From contig JAEUPZ010000031.1 in NCBI GenBank assembly GCA_016789885.1, forward strand, positions 310,001-374,000: a stretch of DNA of 64,000 bases, written 5' to 3'. Below the pieces are notes generated by a model. The model ran no database searches and was not told where the DNA came from. It worked only from the letters and a program-made list of their open reading frames with translations. The translations under genes and the position numbers were made by a program. Shown here one piece after another: positions 32,215 through 41,406 of this stretch; positions within the stretch are counted from its first letter, which is position 1, and each line of letters opens with the position of its first letter. Source of the DNA: Chromatiales bacterium (GTDB lineage: Bacteria; Pseudomonadota; Gammaproteobacteria; Steroidobacterales; GCA-2729495).

Positions 32215-33101
32215 ATGGCGCGCCCGCACATCGAGCCCTTCGTCGATCGCGACGTCCCGTTCCGCCGGCTTACGTTGCCGGGCTTCCCGAAGGGCCTGCT
32301 CTACAAGATGCTGAGCCTCGACCCCGACACGGGTGCATGTTCGATGACCGTTCGCTTCGAGGCAGGCTACCGGCAGCCGCCGGGCATGAGCTACTCCGAG
32401 ATGGAGCTGTTCATCACCGCCGGCGAGGTGCGCTACGGCGCGGGCACTACTTCGTCGTGCCGGCCGGTGTCGCCATGCCGGCGCTCTCGGTGCCCCGCGG
32501 CGCGCAGGGGCTGCTGTTCTACAACTCCGGCGAGCCGAGCTTCGTCGAGTCCGACGCTGACCACCCGCTGGCCCTGCGCTCGCAGTTCGTCAGCGTCGAC
32601 GCGTACCACGGCCTGCAGTGGCGGGCGGCCGACTTCGTGAAGCCGTCCGTGGCCCCGGGCTGCATGGTGAAGCTGCTACGGTCAGACCCGCTGACGCACG
32701 CGCACTCGCTGCTGTACTGCATGACGCCGAACTACTGGCAGGACAACATCTCGTACCACGACTGCTGCGAGGAGAGCTACCACATCTGGGGTACCTCGAC
32801 GATGATGCAGTTCGGCGCACTGCCGACGGGCGGCTACTTCTGGCGTCCGGAGTGGATCAACCACGGCGCCTTCGCCAGCGAGCTAGGCGTGCTTGGCTTC
32901 GGGCGCACCCACAGCCAGCTGCACAACTACTTCCACTTCAACCCGTGGAGCTCGCCGGCGGAGAACCGGGAGCGCGCCGCGGCCCAGCTGCGCCGGCACA
33001 AGCCGAACCTCTCCCGCTGGGTCCGCTCGCCGGACGGCCACAACCATCCGCACGACTTCGAGTACCCGGCCTTCGAGTACGAGGACGAAGACGGCGGGTA
33101 G
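32215..33101 (+). pseudogene. Cupin-family protein gene with a frameshift
   Basis: ATG 32215 opens MARPHIEPFVDRDVPFRRLT and reads well to ELFITAGEVRYGAG. The reading then continues in another frame as HYFVVPAGVAMPALSVP to the stop at 33101. Restoring one G in the GGG run at 32442-32444 gives a single 295-residue protein without other changes. The product looks like a two-lobed cupin (DUF4437-like) with many histidines, as in CEESYHIWG and PHDFEYPAFEYEDED. The one-base loss may be a real mutation or a sequencing error. It follows the Rieske gene by 24 bases and has its own GGAG site. Confidence 0.75.
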
Positions 33102-33117
33102 TCCGCAGTTCCCGCGC

Positions 33118-34188
33118 CTAGATCAGCCCTGCCCGGGCCAGGCGCTCGATGGTCTGCTCCTGGAGCCGACCCAGCAGCGTACGTGACACCTGGTCGCCGG
33201 GCGTGGCGGCCAGTTCGTTCGGCAGCCGTCCCTGGCCCGACGCATAGCCCGCGCCGAAGGCCGCGACTGGCAGGCGCGTCACCACGTTGGCGAGGCCTGG
33301 CCGACGACGTCGCGCGCGCAGGGCCCCGATGTCCAGCAGCGCGCTGGCACAGTGCGCGCCGCCGGGCGCGGCGGTGGCCAGGATGCGGCCCTCGTAGTCG
33401 ATGATCCGCGACATGCCCGTGCTGGAGTACGCCGGCAGCCCGGTACCCGGCACGCCGGCGGTATTGGCGGAAACGACGAAGGCCAGGTTCTCGGCCGCGC
33501 GGGCGCGCCGCGCCAGTTCCTTTGCCGTCGGTCGCGGGCTCCCCATCTCGCTGGTCGGGTGCAGCAGGACCTCGGCGCCCCGCAGGACCACCGCCCGCGC
33601 GATCTCCGGATACTGGATCTCCTCCGACGCGACGGCTCCGAGGCGGCCGAAGGGCGTCGCCAGCACCGGGAAGATCGCGTCGGCGCCGTAGCGATCGAGG
33701 TAGGCGTCCCACACGTCGAAGGGGCTCGGCGAATACAGGGAGATCAGGCGGCGATAGCGCAGCACCACCTGCCCGGCGGGTGACAGGACGAGGCACGCCT
33801 GGAAGTACAGTTCGGGGAACGCCGGGTCCGCCTCATAGGCGTTCACCGCCAGATGCAGGCCTGCCCGCTGCGCCAGGGCGCCCAGCGAGTCTATCTCCGG
33901 ACCCCGTGGGTCGAGGGCCGCCAGCGCGCGAAAGTGCGCGGCCGACATGCCTGCCGGCGGTGCGCCCGTGAGCAGGTACTCGGGCAGCACGGCCAGCGCT
34001 ACCGGATCGCCATGGGTCGTGGCCAGCGCGTCGCAGGTGCCGAGCAGCCGGACCGACAGGCGCGCGATGTTGGCGGCCAGCAGCGTCCGGGCCTCCGCTA
34101 TGCCGGGCGCCGAGCCGACGGGGTGCGTGTGCAGCTGCAGTGCGATGGCAAGCGGCCGCGGGTCGCCGGTCGCCGCCGGGTCAGTCAC
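33118..34188 (-). CDS. Nitrilase-superfamily protein lacking the catalytic cysteine, copy 1
   Basis: A 356-residue carbon-nitrogen hydrolase fold. The glutamate segment is LPEYLLTG. The lysine segment reads LRYRRLISLY where active members have a lysine (YRK). The nucleophile elbow reads GAVASEEIQYPE, with serine in place of cysteine, followed by the conserved ARAVVLRGAEVLLHPTSE. It is therefore probably not a normal amidase or nitrilase; it may be a pseudoenzyme or have changed chemistry. GTG start at 34188 overlaps the cyclase-like gene stop by eight bases, so the two are translated together. It is convergent with the cupin gene. Confidence 0.8.
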   Translation of the reverse strand: MTDPAATGDPRPLAIALQLHTHPVGSAPGIAEARTLLAANIARLSVRLLGTCDALATTHGDPVALAVLPEYLLTGAPPAGMSAAHFRALAALDPRGPEIDSLGALAQRAGLHLAVNAYEADPAFPELYFQACLVLSPAGQVVLRYRRLISLYSPSPFDVWDAYLDRYGADAIFPVLATPFGRLGAVASEEIQYPEIARAVVLRGAEVLLHPTSEMGSPRPTAKELARRARAAENLAFVVSANTAGVPGTGLPAYSSTGMSRIIDYEGRILATAAPGGAHCASALLDIGALRARRRRPGLANVVTRLPVAAFGAGYASGQGRLPNELAATPGDQVSRTLLGRLQEQTIERLARAGLI

Positions 34189-35407
34189 CGGTGGGTGGCG
34201 CGGGCCGGATGACGTGGGCCGACGTCACGGCAAAGTCCGCGTCGTCGCGCAGCTGCCGGTCCTCGAGCCCCAGCAGGATGGGCGCGGCGCCACGCCGGTG
34301 GATGTTGACCTTGGCGTTGTAGGCCGAGCGGGCGCGGCCATGCTTGTCGTGGATCGAGAGCTTGCGGATCGTGAAGGTGCCGTCAGGGCGCGCCCGGCCC
34401 GTCAGGTAGCACTTGATCGCCTCGACGGCGTCGCCGGAGAGCTCCATGCCGTTCAGCTGCACCAGCGTGGCCTGGGCGTGGTCGATGAAGCCCACCGCGT
34501 CGTCGTCCGACCCGGCGGCGGGGAAATCACCGACGAGGATCTGCCCGGGCAACGCGCGCTCGACGAGGCGGGCCAGCTCGATGGTCACGTCGCCGACGAT
34601 GTCGGTGAAGATGGTCGGGTTCAACCCCTCGGCGTGATGGAACTCGTAGCATCTGCCCACGTGGAAGCCCGTGCGCAGCAGCGGCACCGTCTGGCCCGCG
34701 GCCTTGCTGCGGGCGATGGCGTTGTCGGCCAGCACGAGGTGCATGAAGTGGTAGAGGTTCGTGTTGGCGTCGGTGCCGACGTCGCGGTTCCAGATGTAGA
34801 AGCCGTCGCCGGTGCTGGAGCGTGCGAAGTTCACCCCGAGGCGGCGTGCGAGCAGCCGGCTCTGGGCGGCGTTCAGCGAGCAGGACAGGCTGTTAAGCTG
34901 CATCATCTGCTCGAAGGGCGAGAGCAGGCTGAAGCCGACGATGTCGAAGAGCGCCACGGCCCGCTGGCGCACGAAGCTGATGCTGTAGCGGCGCACGAGC
35001 CGGTCGGCGGCGGCGAGCACCGCCGCGTTGTCGCCGAGGGGTCGCGCGAGGCGGATGACGACCGGCTCCGTGCCGAGCAGGCGCGCGGCGTTGGCCAGCT
35101 GGCGATCGCTGAACTGGCGCGGTCCGGCCAGCAGTTCGACGATGAAGTCGTGCCCGCCGCGCAGGTCGGCCACGTCGCCGACCGGAGCCCCCGTGAAGCC
35201 GACGTAGCGGGCCACCAGATCATTGGGTGCCAGCAGCAGGCGGATGCCCTCGGGGGCCGGCGTGAAGGCCAGCAGGAGGTTGCGCCCGAGGTCCCAGTGG
35301 ACATACAGCTGACGGTCGAGCTCCGCCAGGCTGCTGCGCTGGCGCAGGTCGAGGTCGTCCGGCAGGCCGTCGGCGCCGGTGGTGGCGATCACATCCGTCA
35401 GGGTCAT
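34181..35407 (-). CDS. Class III nucleotidyl cyclase-like protein
   Basis: A 408-residue protein. The N-terminal half (about 1-165) is not recognised. The C-terminal half resembles the class III adenylate/guanylate cyclase domain: FDIVGFSLLSP carries the first metal aspartate, SSTGDGFYIWN the second, and IVGDVTIELARLVE matches the GDxVNxAARL region. The substrate lysine that normally precedes TIGD is serine, and the asparagine of the VNxAAR motif appears to be isoleucine. Activity is uncertain. No membrane helix is seen. It leads a two-gene operon with the nitrilase-like gene and diverges from the FAD dehydrogenase gene. Confidence 0.65.
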   Translation of the reverse strand: MTLTDVIATTGADGLPDDLDLRQRSSLAELDRQLYVHWDLGRNLLLAFTPAPEGIRLLLAPNDLVARYVGFTGAPVGDVADLRGGHDFIVELLAGPRQFSDRQLANAARLLGTEPVVIRLARPLGDNAAVLAAADRLVRRYSISFVRQRAVALFDIVGFSLLSPFEQMMQLNSLSCSLNAAQSRLLARRLGVNFARSSTGDGFYIWNRDVGTDANTNLYHFMHLVLADNAIARSKAAGQTVPLLRTGFHVGRCYEFHHAEGLNPTIFTDIVGDVTIELARLVERALPGQILVGDFPAAGSDDDAVGFIDHAQATLVQLNGMELSGDAVEAIKCYLTGRARPDGTFTIRKLSIHDKHGRARSAYNAKVNIHRRGAAPILLGLEDRQLRDDADFAVTSAHVIRPAPPTGD

Positions 35408-35440
35408 GGGGTCATGCGGGCCACCTGGACCGTCGCGCCT

Positions 35441-35469
35441 TTGCCAGCCAGCCGGCACTGGCCTAGGAT
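35441..35469 (+). promoter_or_regulatory. Promoter for the FAD-linked dehydrogenase gene
   Basis: TTGCCA (35441-35446), 17-base spacer, TAGGAT (35464-35469). Transcription would start near 35476, about 44 bases before the ATG at 35520. Confidence 0.5.
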
Positions 35470-35519
35470 GCCCGAGCGTGATGCGCCGTGGCAACGGCGC
35501 GGGGCACCAGCAGCATTCC

Positions 35520-36959
35520 ATGGTGAACGAGCTTCCCGGGCCGGTGGCGGCCGCCCTGAAGGCCGCCGTCGGGGCGGAGGGCTACGTCGATGATCCGGCC
35601 ATCCTCGCGCCGCACCTGGCGGAGTGGCGCGGCCTGTTCCGCGGGGCGGCGCCGGTGCTCGTGGCGCCTGGCAGCGCCGCGGAGGCGGCCCGCGTCATCG
35701 GCCTCTGTGCGGCGGCCCGCGTCGGCGTCGTGCCCCAGGGGGGCAATACGGGGCTCGTGGGCGGCGCCATCCCGCACTCACGCCCGGGGCATCCCGAGAT
35801 CATCCTGTCGGCGGCCCGGCTGAACCGCATCCGCGAGCTCGATGCCGCGAACTACACCGTGGTCGCCGAGTCCGGTGTGATCCTCGCGGCCCTGCAGGCG
35901 GCGGCCACGGCCGCCGGCCGGCTCTTCCCGCTGAGCCTTGCGGCGGAGGGCAGCTGCCAGCTGGGCGGCGTCGTTTCGACCAACGCCGGCGGCACGGCGG
36001 TGATCCGCTACGGCACGACCCGCGACCTGGTCCTGGGCCTGGAGGTGGTGCTGCCCGACGGTTCGGTCCTCGACCGCCTGCGCGTGCTGCGCAAGGACAA
36101 CACCGGCTACGACCTGCGGCAGCTGTTCATCGGGGCCGAGGGCACCCTCGGCTTCATCACCGCGGTGAGCTGCAAGCTCTTTCCGGCCCCGCGCACGTCG
36201 GGCACCGCGTGGGTGGCGGTGCCCACGCCGGCCGCTGCCATCGGGCTGCTGGCCGCGGCGCGCGAGCGCCTCGGTGACGAGGTCACGGCCTTCGAGCTGA
36301 TGAGCCGGCTGGCGGTGGACCTGGTGGTCCGCCACATCGCCGGCGCGCGGGATCCGCTGCCCGGCGCCGGTCCCTGGTACGTGCTGCTGGAGCTCGCCAG
36401 CAGCCGCGAGGGGGCGCATCCCGAGGCGGACCTCGAGGCCTTCCTGGGCTGGGCCAGCGACCGCGGGCTTGCCACCGATGCCGCCGTGGCAGCCTCGGGC
36501 GCCCAGCAGGCGGCGTTCTGGCGCGTGCGCCACGCCATGTCCGAGGCGCAGAAGCATGCCGGCGCGAGCATCAAGCACGACGTGTCGGTGCCGGTATCGC
36601 GCATCGACGCGTTCCTCGAACAGGCCGGGGCCTACGTGGCAGGGCGCATCCCCGGCGTCCGGGTCGTCGCCTTCGGCCACGTCGGCGACGGCAACCTGCA
36701 CTACAACCTGTCCCAGCCGGAGGCCCTCGCGGCCGCCGACTTCCTCGCCCTGTGGGGCGAGGTCAGCGCCGGTGTCCACGACATTGCCGTGGGCCTCGGC
36801 GGCAGCTTCAGCGCCGAGCACGGCATCGGCAGCCTCAAGGTCGGTGAGTTGCAGCGCTGGCGCGGTGGAACGGAGTACCGGCTGATGCAGGCGCTCAAGG
36901 CCACCATCGATCCCCTGGGCATCATGAACCCCGGCAAGGTGGTCACCGGGCCCGCCTGA
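35520..36959 (+). CDS. FAD-linked D-2-hydroxyacid dehydrogenase (D2HGDH/GlcD family)
   Basis: A 479-residue flavoprotein of the vanillyl-alcohol oxidase fold. FAD is bound by PQGGNTGLVGGAIP and the SLAAEGSCQLGGVVSTNAGG region. The C-terminal FAD-oxidase domain contains the metal/substrate motif FGHVGDGNLHYN and the terminal SAEHGIGSLK with NPGKV. Closest known roles are D-2-hydroxyglutarate, D-lactate or glycolate dehydrogenase. D-2-hydroxyglutarate is attractive because SerA, also in this window, can generate it; that link is inference. Start ATG 35520 (MVNELPGPVA). Confidence 0.85.
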   Translation: MVNELPGPVAAALKAAVGAEGYVDDPAILAPHLAEWRGLFRGAAPVLVAPGSAAEAARVIGLCAAARVGVVPQGGNTGLVGGAIPHSRPGHPEIILSAARLNRIRELDAANYTVVAESGVILAALQAAATAAGRLFPLSLAAEGSCQLGGVVSTNAGGTAVIRYGTTRDLVLGLEVVLPDGSVLDRLRVLRKDNTGYDLRQLFIGAEGTLGFITAVSCKLFPAPRTSGTAWVAVPTPAAAIGLLAAARERLGDEVTAFELMSRLAVDLVVRHIAGARDPLPGAGPWYVLLELASSREGAHPEADLEAFLGWASDRGLATDAAVAASGAQQAAFWRVRHAMSEAQKHAGASIKHDVSVPVSRIDAFLEQAGAYVAGRIPGVRVVAFGHVGDGNLHYNLSQPEALAAADFLALWGEVSAGVHDIAVGLGGSFSAEHGIGSLKVGELQRWRGGTEYRLMQALKATIDPLGIMNPGKVVTGPA

Positions 36960-37038
36960 CCGGGGACGCTGCCGGGGCGCGGTGCTACACTTCGCGACCG
37001 CCCGGGCGGCGCATTTTTCGCGTCCGCGGCGCTGAAAA

Positions 37039-38757
37039 ATGACCTCCAAGGACCGCACCTCCCCGCCGCCCGCCTCTGGCGTGCCCACCGACCGCCAGTA
37101 CTCCAGCGTCGTCGTCGATGGCCTGTCGCAGACCCCGAGCCGCGCCATGCTCCGCGCGGTCGGCTTCTCCGATGCCGACTTCAAGCGCAACCAGATCGGC
37201 ATCGCGTCGACGTGGAGCATGGTCACCCCCTGCAACATGCACATCGACGCCCTCGCGCGGGCTGCAGCCGCCGGCGCGGACGAGGCCGGTGGCAAGGCGG
37301 TGCTGTTCAACACCATCACGGTGTCCGACGGCATCTCCATGGGCACGCCGGGCATGCGCTACTCGCTGGTCTCGCGCGAGGTCATCGCCGACTCCATCGA
37401 GACGGTGGTCGCCGCCGAGGGCTTCGATGGCTTCGTGGCCATCGGTGGCTGCGACAAGAACATGCCGGGCTGCATGATGGCCATCGCCCGCCTGAACCGG
37501 CCGGCGGTGTTCGTCTACGGCGGCACCATCCGCCCGGGCGCGCAGCGCCGGGACATCGTGTCCGTGTTCGAGGCCGTGGGTGCCGTGGCCGCGGGCAGGA
37601 TGACCGAGGCGGAGCTCGCCGAGGTGGAACGCACGGCGATCCCGGGTCCGGGTTCCTGCGGTGGCATGTACACGGCCAACACCATGGCGTCGGCCATCGA
37701 GGCCCTGGGGTTCAGCCTGCCGAACAGCTCCGCCCAGGACGCGGTCTCGCCGCAGAAGGCCGCCGACTGCAAGCGGGCCGGTGCGGCCGTCGTCGAGCTG
37801 ATCCGCCGGGGCATCCGCCCCTCCGACATCCTCTGCAAGGAGGCGCTGGAGAACGCGATCGCCGTGGTGATTGCGGTCGGCGGCTCGACGAATGCCGTGC
37901 TGCACCTGCTCGCCATTGCCCACGAGGCCGGCATCCCCCTGACCCTCGAGGACTTCACCCGGATCGGCCAGCGGGTCCCGGTGCTGGCCGACCTGCGGCC
38001 GAGCGGCCGCTACTCCATGTCCGAGCTGGTCGCCATCGGCGGCATCCGGCCGCTGATGCGGACGCTGCTCGACGCGGGCCTGCTGCATGGCCAGTGCCTG
38101 ACGGTCTCGGGCCAGACGCTGGCCGAGACGCTGGCCGACGTGCAGCCCTATCCGGCGGGCCAGGACATCGTTCGCGGCTTTGATAATCCCATAAAGAAGG
38201 ACAGCCATCTGGTTGTTCTGCATGGCAATTTGGCCCCCGAGGGTGCCGTGGCCAAGATCAGCGGCAAGGAGGGGACCCGGTTCGCCGGCACCGCGCGGGT
38301 CTATGGTTCCGAGGAGGCGGCCCTCAAGGGCATCCTCGACGGCACGGTACAGGCCGGTGACGTCGTCGTGATCCGCTACGAGGGGCCGCGGGGCGGGCCC
38401 GGCATGCGCGAGATGCTGAGCCCCACCGGCGCCATCATGGGCAAGGGCCTCGGTGACAAGGTCGCCCTGATCACCGACGGGCGCTTCTCCGGCGGCAGCC
38501 ACGGCTTCGTCGTCGGGCACGTCGCCCCCGAGGCGGCCGTCGGCGGGCCCATCGCGCTGGTCCAGGACGGCGACCCCATCACCATCGACGCGGAGTCCCG
38601 CACCATCAACATGGGCGTGGAGCCGGCCGAGATCGCCCGCCGGCGCGCGGCTTGGCAGCCGCCGCCCCCCAAGGCCACCGGCGGCACGCTGGGCAAGTTC
38701 GCCCAGCTGGTCAGCTCGGCATCGCTGGGCGCCGTCACCACGCGCCACGGCACCTGA
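37039..38757 (+). CDS. ilvD: Dihydroxy-acid dehydratase
   Basis: Third step of valine and isoleucine synthesis, making the 2-oxo acids. The 572-residue protein has iron-sulfur cysteines in [18 protein letters not shown] and [14 protein letters not shown], and the C-terminal [16 protein letters not shown]. Length and sequence are of the shorter IlvD form. The 79-base upstream gap has a TACACT (36986-36991) but no good -35. It is followed after four bases by lysAC, so the two may be one transcript. The related gluconate dehydratase Edd is longer and less likely. Confidence 0.95.
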   Translation: MTSKDRTSPPPASGVPTDRQYSSVVVDGLSQTPSRAMLRAVGFSDADFKRNQIGIASTWSMVTPCNMHIDALARAAAAGADEAGGKAVLFNTITVSDGISMGTPGMRYSLVSREVIADSIETVVAAEGFDGFVAIGGCDKNMPGCMMAIARLNRPAVFVYGGTIRPGAQRRDIVSVFEAVGAVAAGRMTEAELAEVERTAIPGPGSCGGMYTANTMASAIEALGFSLPNSSAQDAVSPQKAADCKRAGAAVVELIRRGIRPSDILCKEALENAIAVVIAVGGSTNAVLHLLAIAHEAGIPLTLEDFTRIGQRVPVLADLRPSGRYSMSELVAIGGIRPLMRTLLDAGLLHGQCLTVSGQTLAETLADVQPYPAGQDIVRGFDNPIKKDSHLVVLHGNLAPEGAVAKISGKEGTRFAGTARVYGSEEAALKGILDGTVQAGDVVVIRYEGPRGGPGMREMLSPTGAIMGKGLGDKVALITDGRFSGGSHGFVVGHVAPEAAVGGPIALVQDGDPITIDAESRTINMGVEPAEIARRRAAWQPPPPKATGGTLGKFAQLVSSASLGAVTTRHGT

Positions 38758-38761
38758 CGCC

Positions 38762-41371
38762 ATGACCGGACAGATCGTGGCCGGGGGCGCCAGCAGCGCC
38801 CCCTGGGTGGTGCTGAAATTCGGTGGTACCAGCGTCTCGACGGCGGCGCGCTGGGCCACCATCCGTGACCTCGTGCGGGCCCGGCAGGCCGCGGGGCTGC
38901 GCCCCGTCGTCGTGCACTCGGCCCTGGCCACGGTTTCGAACCAGCTCGACGAGATGCTGCGCAAGGCGGTGGAGGCTGACGTCGGTCACCTCATCGTGCC
39001 GGTGCGCGAGCAGCACCTGAGGCTCGCGGGTGACCTCGGCATCGACGGCGAGACGATCCTCGGCGACGCGTTTGCCGAGCTGGCGCAGCTGCTGGCGGGC
39101 ATCCACCTCATCGGCGAGGTGAGCCCGCGCGTGCAGGCCCGCATCATGGGCATGGGCGAGCTCATGGCCACGCGCCTCGGCGCTGCCTACCTGCAGCGCG
39201 AGGGATTGCCGGTGACCTGGCTCGACGCCCGCGAGCTGCTGGTCACGGCCGAGGCGTCCGGGACCAACGAGCGCGCGCGCTATCTCGCGGCGAGCTGCGA
39301 CTTCCAGGGCGATGCGGCCCTGCAGGCGCGGCTCGGCGCGATCGCCGGCGTGGTCCTGACGCAGGGCTTCATCGCCAGCACGCCGAAGGGCGAGGGCGTG
39401 CTGCTCGGCCGCGGCGGCTCCGATACGTCGGCTGCCTACTTCGCCGCCAAGCTGCAGGCCTCGGCGCTGGAGATCTGGACCGACGTGCCCGGCATGTTCA
39501 GCGCCAACCCCAAGGTCGTGCCCGGCGCCCGGCTGCTTCGCCACCTGAGCTATGCCGAGGCCCAGGAGATCGCTTCCACCGGCGGCTCGGTGCTGCACCC
39601 GCGGAGCATCGCCCCCTGCCGGCGGCACGGGATCCCGCTGAAGGTGCTGTGCACGCTGCAGCCCGACCTGCCGGGAACGCTCGTGTCGGCCGACGCCCGC
39701 AGCGACGTGCCCCAGGTCAAGGCCATCTCCGGGCGCAGCCGCGTCACGCTGATCTCGATGGAAACCCTCGGCATGTGGCACGAGGTGGGCTTCCTCGCCG
39801 ACGCATTCCGCTGCTTCTCGGACCTCGGCCTGTCCATCGACCTGGTCTCCACCTCCGAGACCAACGTGACGGTGACGCTCGATCCCGGCGTGAACCCCAT
39901 CGACACGCCGCTGCTCAACCAGCTGCAGGCCAGGCTCGAGAAACTCTGCCGCACGAGCATCCTGCGGGATGTCGAGGTGGTGAGCCTCGTCGGGCAGAAG
40001 ATCCGGGCCGTGCTCCACGAGATCGGCCCGGCGCTGGAGGCCTTCGAGGAGCACCGCATCCACCTGGTCAGCCAGGCCGCGAGCGACCTGAACCTGTCCT
40101 TCGTCGTCGAGCAGGGCCAGGCCAACCGGCTCATCCAGCAGCTGCACCAGACCCTGGTCAAGCCGACCGCCGGCGACGAGGTCTTCGGCGAGACCTGGGA
40201 AGAGCTGCAGGCCGGTGGCCGCGCGGCTGCCCCCGCCGGGCCCGAGCCCTGGTGGGTGCGCAAGCGCGCCGCGCTGCTCGGCCTCGCGGCGACGCGCCAG
40301 GAGGCCTATGTCTACGACCTCGACACGGTCCGCAGCCAGGCAGAGCGCCTGCTGGCGCTGAAGAACGTCGGGCGCGTGTGCTTCGCGATGAAGGCCAATG
40401 GCGCCCCGGACGTGCTGCGCACGCTGCATGCCGCCGGCGTCGCCTTCGAGTGCGTCTCGCCCGGCGAGATCGCCCGTCTGAGGTCGCTGTTCCCCGGCCT
40501 CGACCCGCGCCGCATCCTCTACACGCCGAACTTCGCGCCGCGGGGCGACTATGTGGCCGGGCTCGAGGCCGGTGTCTGGCTGACCCTCGACAACCTGCAT
40601 CCGCTGCGGGAGTGGGGCGAGCTGTTCCGCGGGCGCGAGCTGTTCCTGCGCATCGACCCGGGCCAGGGGCGCGGCCACCACAAGCACGTCCGCACCGCCG
40701 GCAGCCACTCGAAGTTCGGCATCCCGCTCTTCGAACTCGAGGAGGCCCGCCAGCTCGTGGCGAAGGCCGGGGCGAAGGTCGTCGGCCTGCACGCCCATGT
40801 CGGCAGCGGCATCCTCGCGTCGGAGACCTGGCAGAGGGTCGGCGCCGACCTCGTCGCCATCGCCCAGGACTTTCCCGACGTCCGCGTGCTCGACCTGGGC
40901 GGCGGCCTCGGCGTGCCCGAGAAGGCCGGCCAGCCAGGCCTCGACCTTGCGGCCGTCGACGCGAGCCTCGCCGAGATCCGCGCTGCGCGTCCCGGCACCG
41001 AGATCTGGCTCGAGCCGGGCCGGTTCCTCGTGGCCGAGGCCGGCGTGCTGCTCGCCACGGTCACGCAGACCAAGGGCAAGGGGCAGGTGCGTTACGTCGG
41101 CATCTCGACGGGCATGAACAGCCTGATCCGTCCCGCGCTGTACGGCGCCTACCACGAGATCGCGAACCTCACGCGCTGGGGGCAGCCGGCCACCGAGGTG
41201 GCCACCGTGGTCGGTCCGATCTGCGAGACGGGTGACAGCCTCGGCACCGACCGGCTGCTGCCGCCCTGCCAGGAAGGCGACGTGATCCTTATCGCCAATG
41301 CCGGTGCCTACGGTTACGTCATGAGCTCGCACTACAACCTGCGCGATCCGGCGCCGGAACTCTCTGTCTGA
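38762..41371 (+). CDS. lysAC: Bifunctional aspartokinase/diaminopimelate decarboxylase
   Basis: One 869-residue chain joins the first and last steps of lysine synthesis. The N-terminal aspartokinase has KFGGTSVS near residue 20, GRGGSDTSAAYFAA, a LEIWTDVPGMFSANP segment and ACT domains (about 320-465, FCFSDLGLSIDLVSTSE-like). After a linker the C-terminal alanine-racemase-fold decarboxylase (about 500-869) has the PLP lysine K544 in CFAMKANG, LGGGLGVPE and GPICETGDSLG. The same fusion is known in Xanthomonas and Xylella. Feedback control by lysine through the ACT domains is expected. Confidence 0.95.
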   Translation: MTGQIVAGGASSAPWVVLKFGGTSVSTAARWATIRDLVRARQAAGLRPVVVHSALATVSNQLDEMLRKAVEADVGHLIVPVREQHLRLAGDLGIDGETILGDAFAELAQLLAGIHLIGEVSPRVQARIMGMGELMATRLGAAYLQREGLPVTWLDARELLVTAEASGTNERARYLAASCDFQGDAALQARLGAIAGVVLTQGFIASTPKGEGVLLGRGGSDTSAAYFAAKLQASALEIWTDVPGMFSANPKVVPGARLLRHLSYAEAQEIASTGGSVLHPRSIAPCRRHGIPLKVLCTLQPDLPGTLVSADARSDVPQVKAISGRSRVTLISMETLGMWHEVGFLADAFRCFSDLGLSIDLVSTSETNVTVTLDPGVNPIDTPLLNQLQARLEKLCRTSILRDVEVVSLVGQKIRAVLHEIGPALEAFEEHRIHLVSQAASDLNLSFVVEQGQANRLIQQLHQTLVKPTAGDEVFGETWEELQAGGRAAAPAGPEPWWVRKRAALLGLAATRQEAYVYDLDTVRSQAERLLALKNVGRVCFAMKANGAPDVLRTLHAAGVAFECVSPGEIARLRSLFPGLDPRRILYTPNFAPRGDYVAGLEAGVWLTLDNLHPLREWGELFRGRELFLRIDPGQGRGHHKHVRTAGSHSKFGIPLFELEEARQLVAKAGAKVVGLHAHVGSGILASETWQRVGADLVAIAQDFPDVRVLDLGGGLGVPEKAGQPGLDLAAVDASLAEIRAARPGTEIWLEPGRFLVAEAGVLLATVTQTKGKGQVRYVGISTGMNSLIRPALYGAYHEIANLTRWGQPATEVATVVGPICETGDSLGTDRLLPPCQEGDVILIANAGAYGYVMSSHYNLRDPAPELSV

Positions 41372-41406
41372 ACAGGTTCGCATGAGGGAAACAGCGGGAG
41401 ACGCAC

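Noticed and set aside
32215..33101. Programmed -1 frameshifting in the cupin gene
   Set aside because: There is no slippery heptamer at the junction and no obvious stimulatory structure; a one-base deletion in a G-run is simpler.
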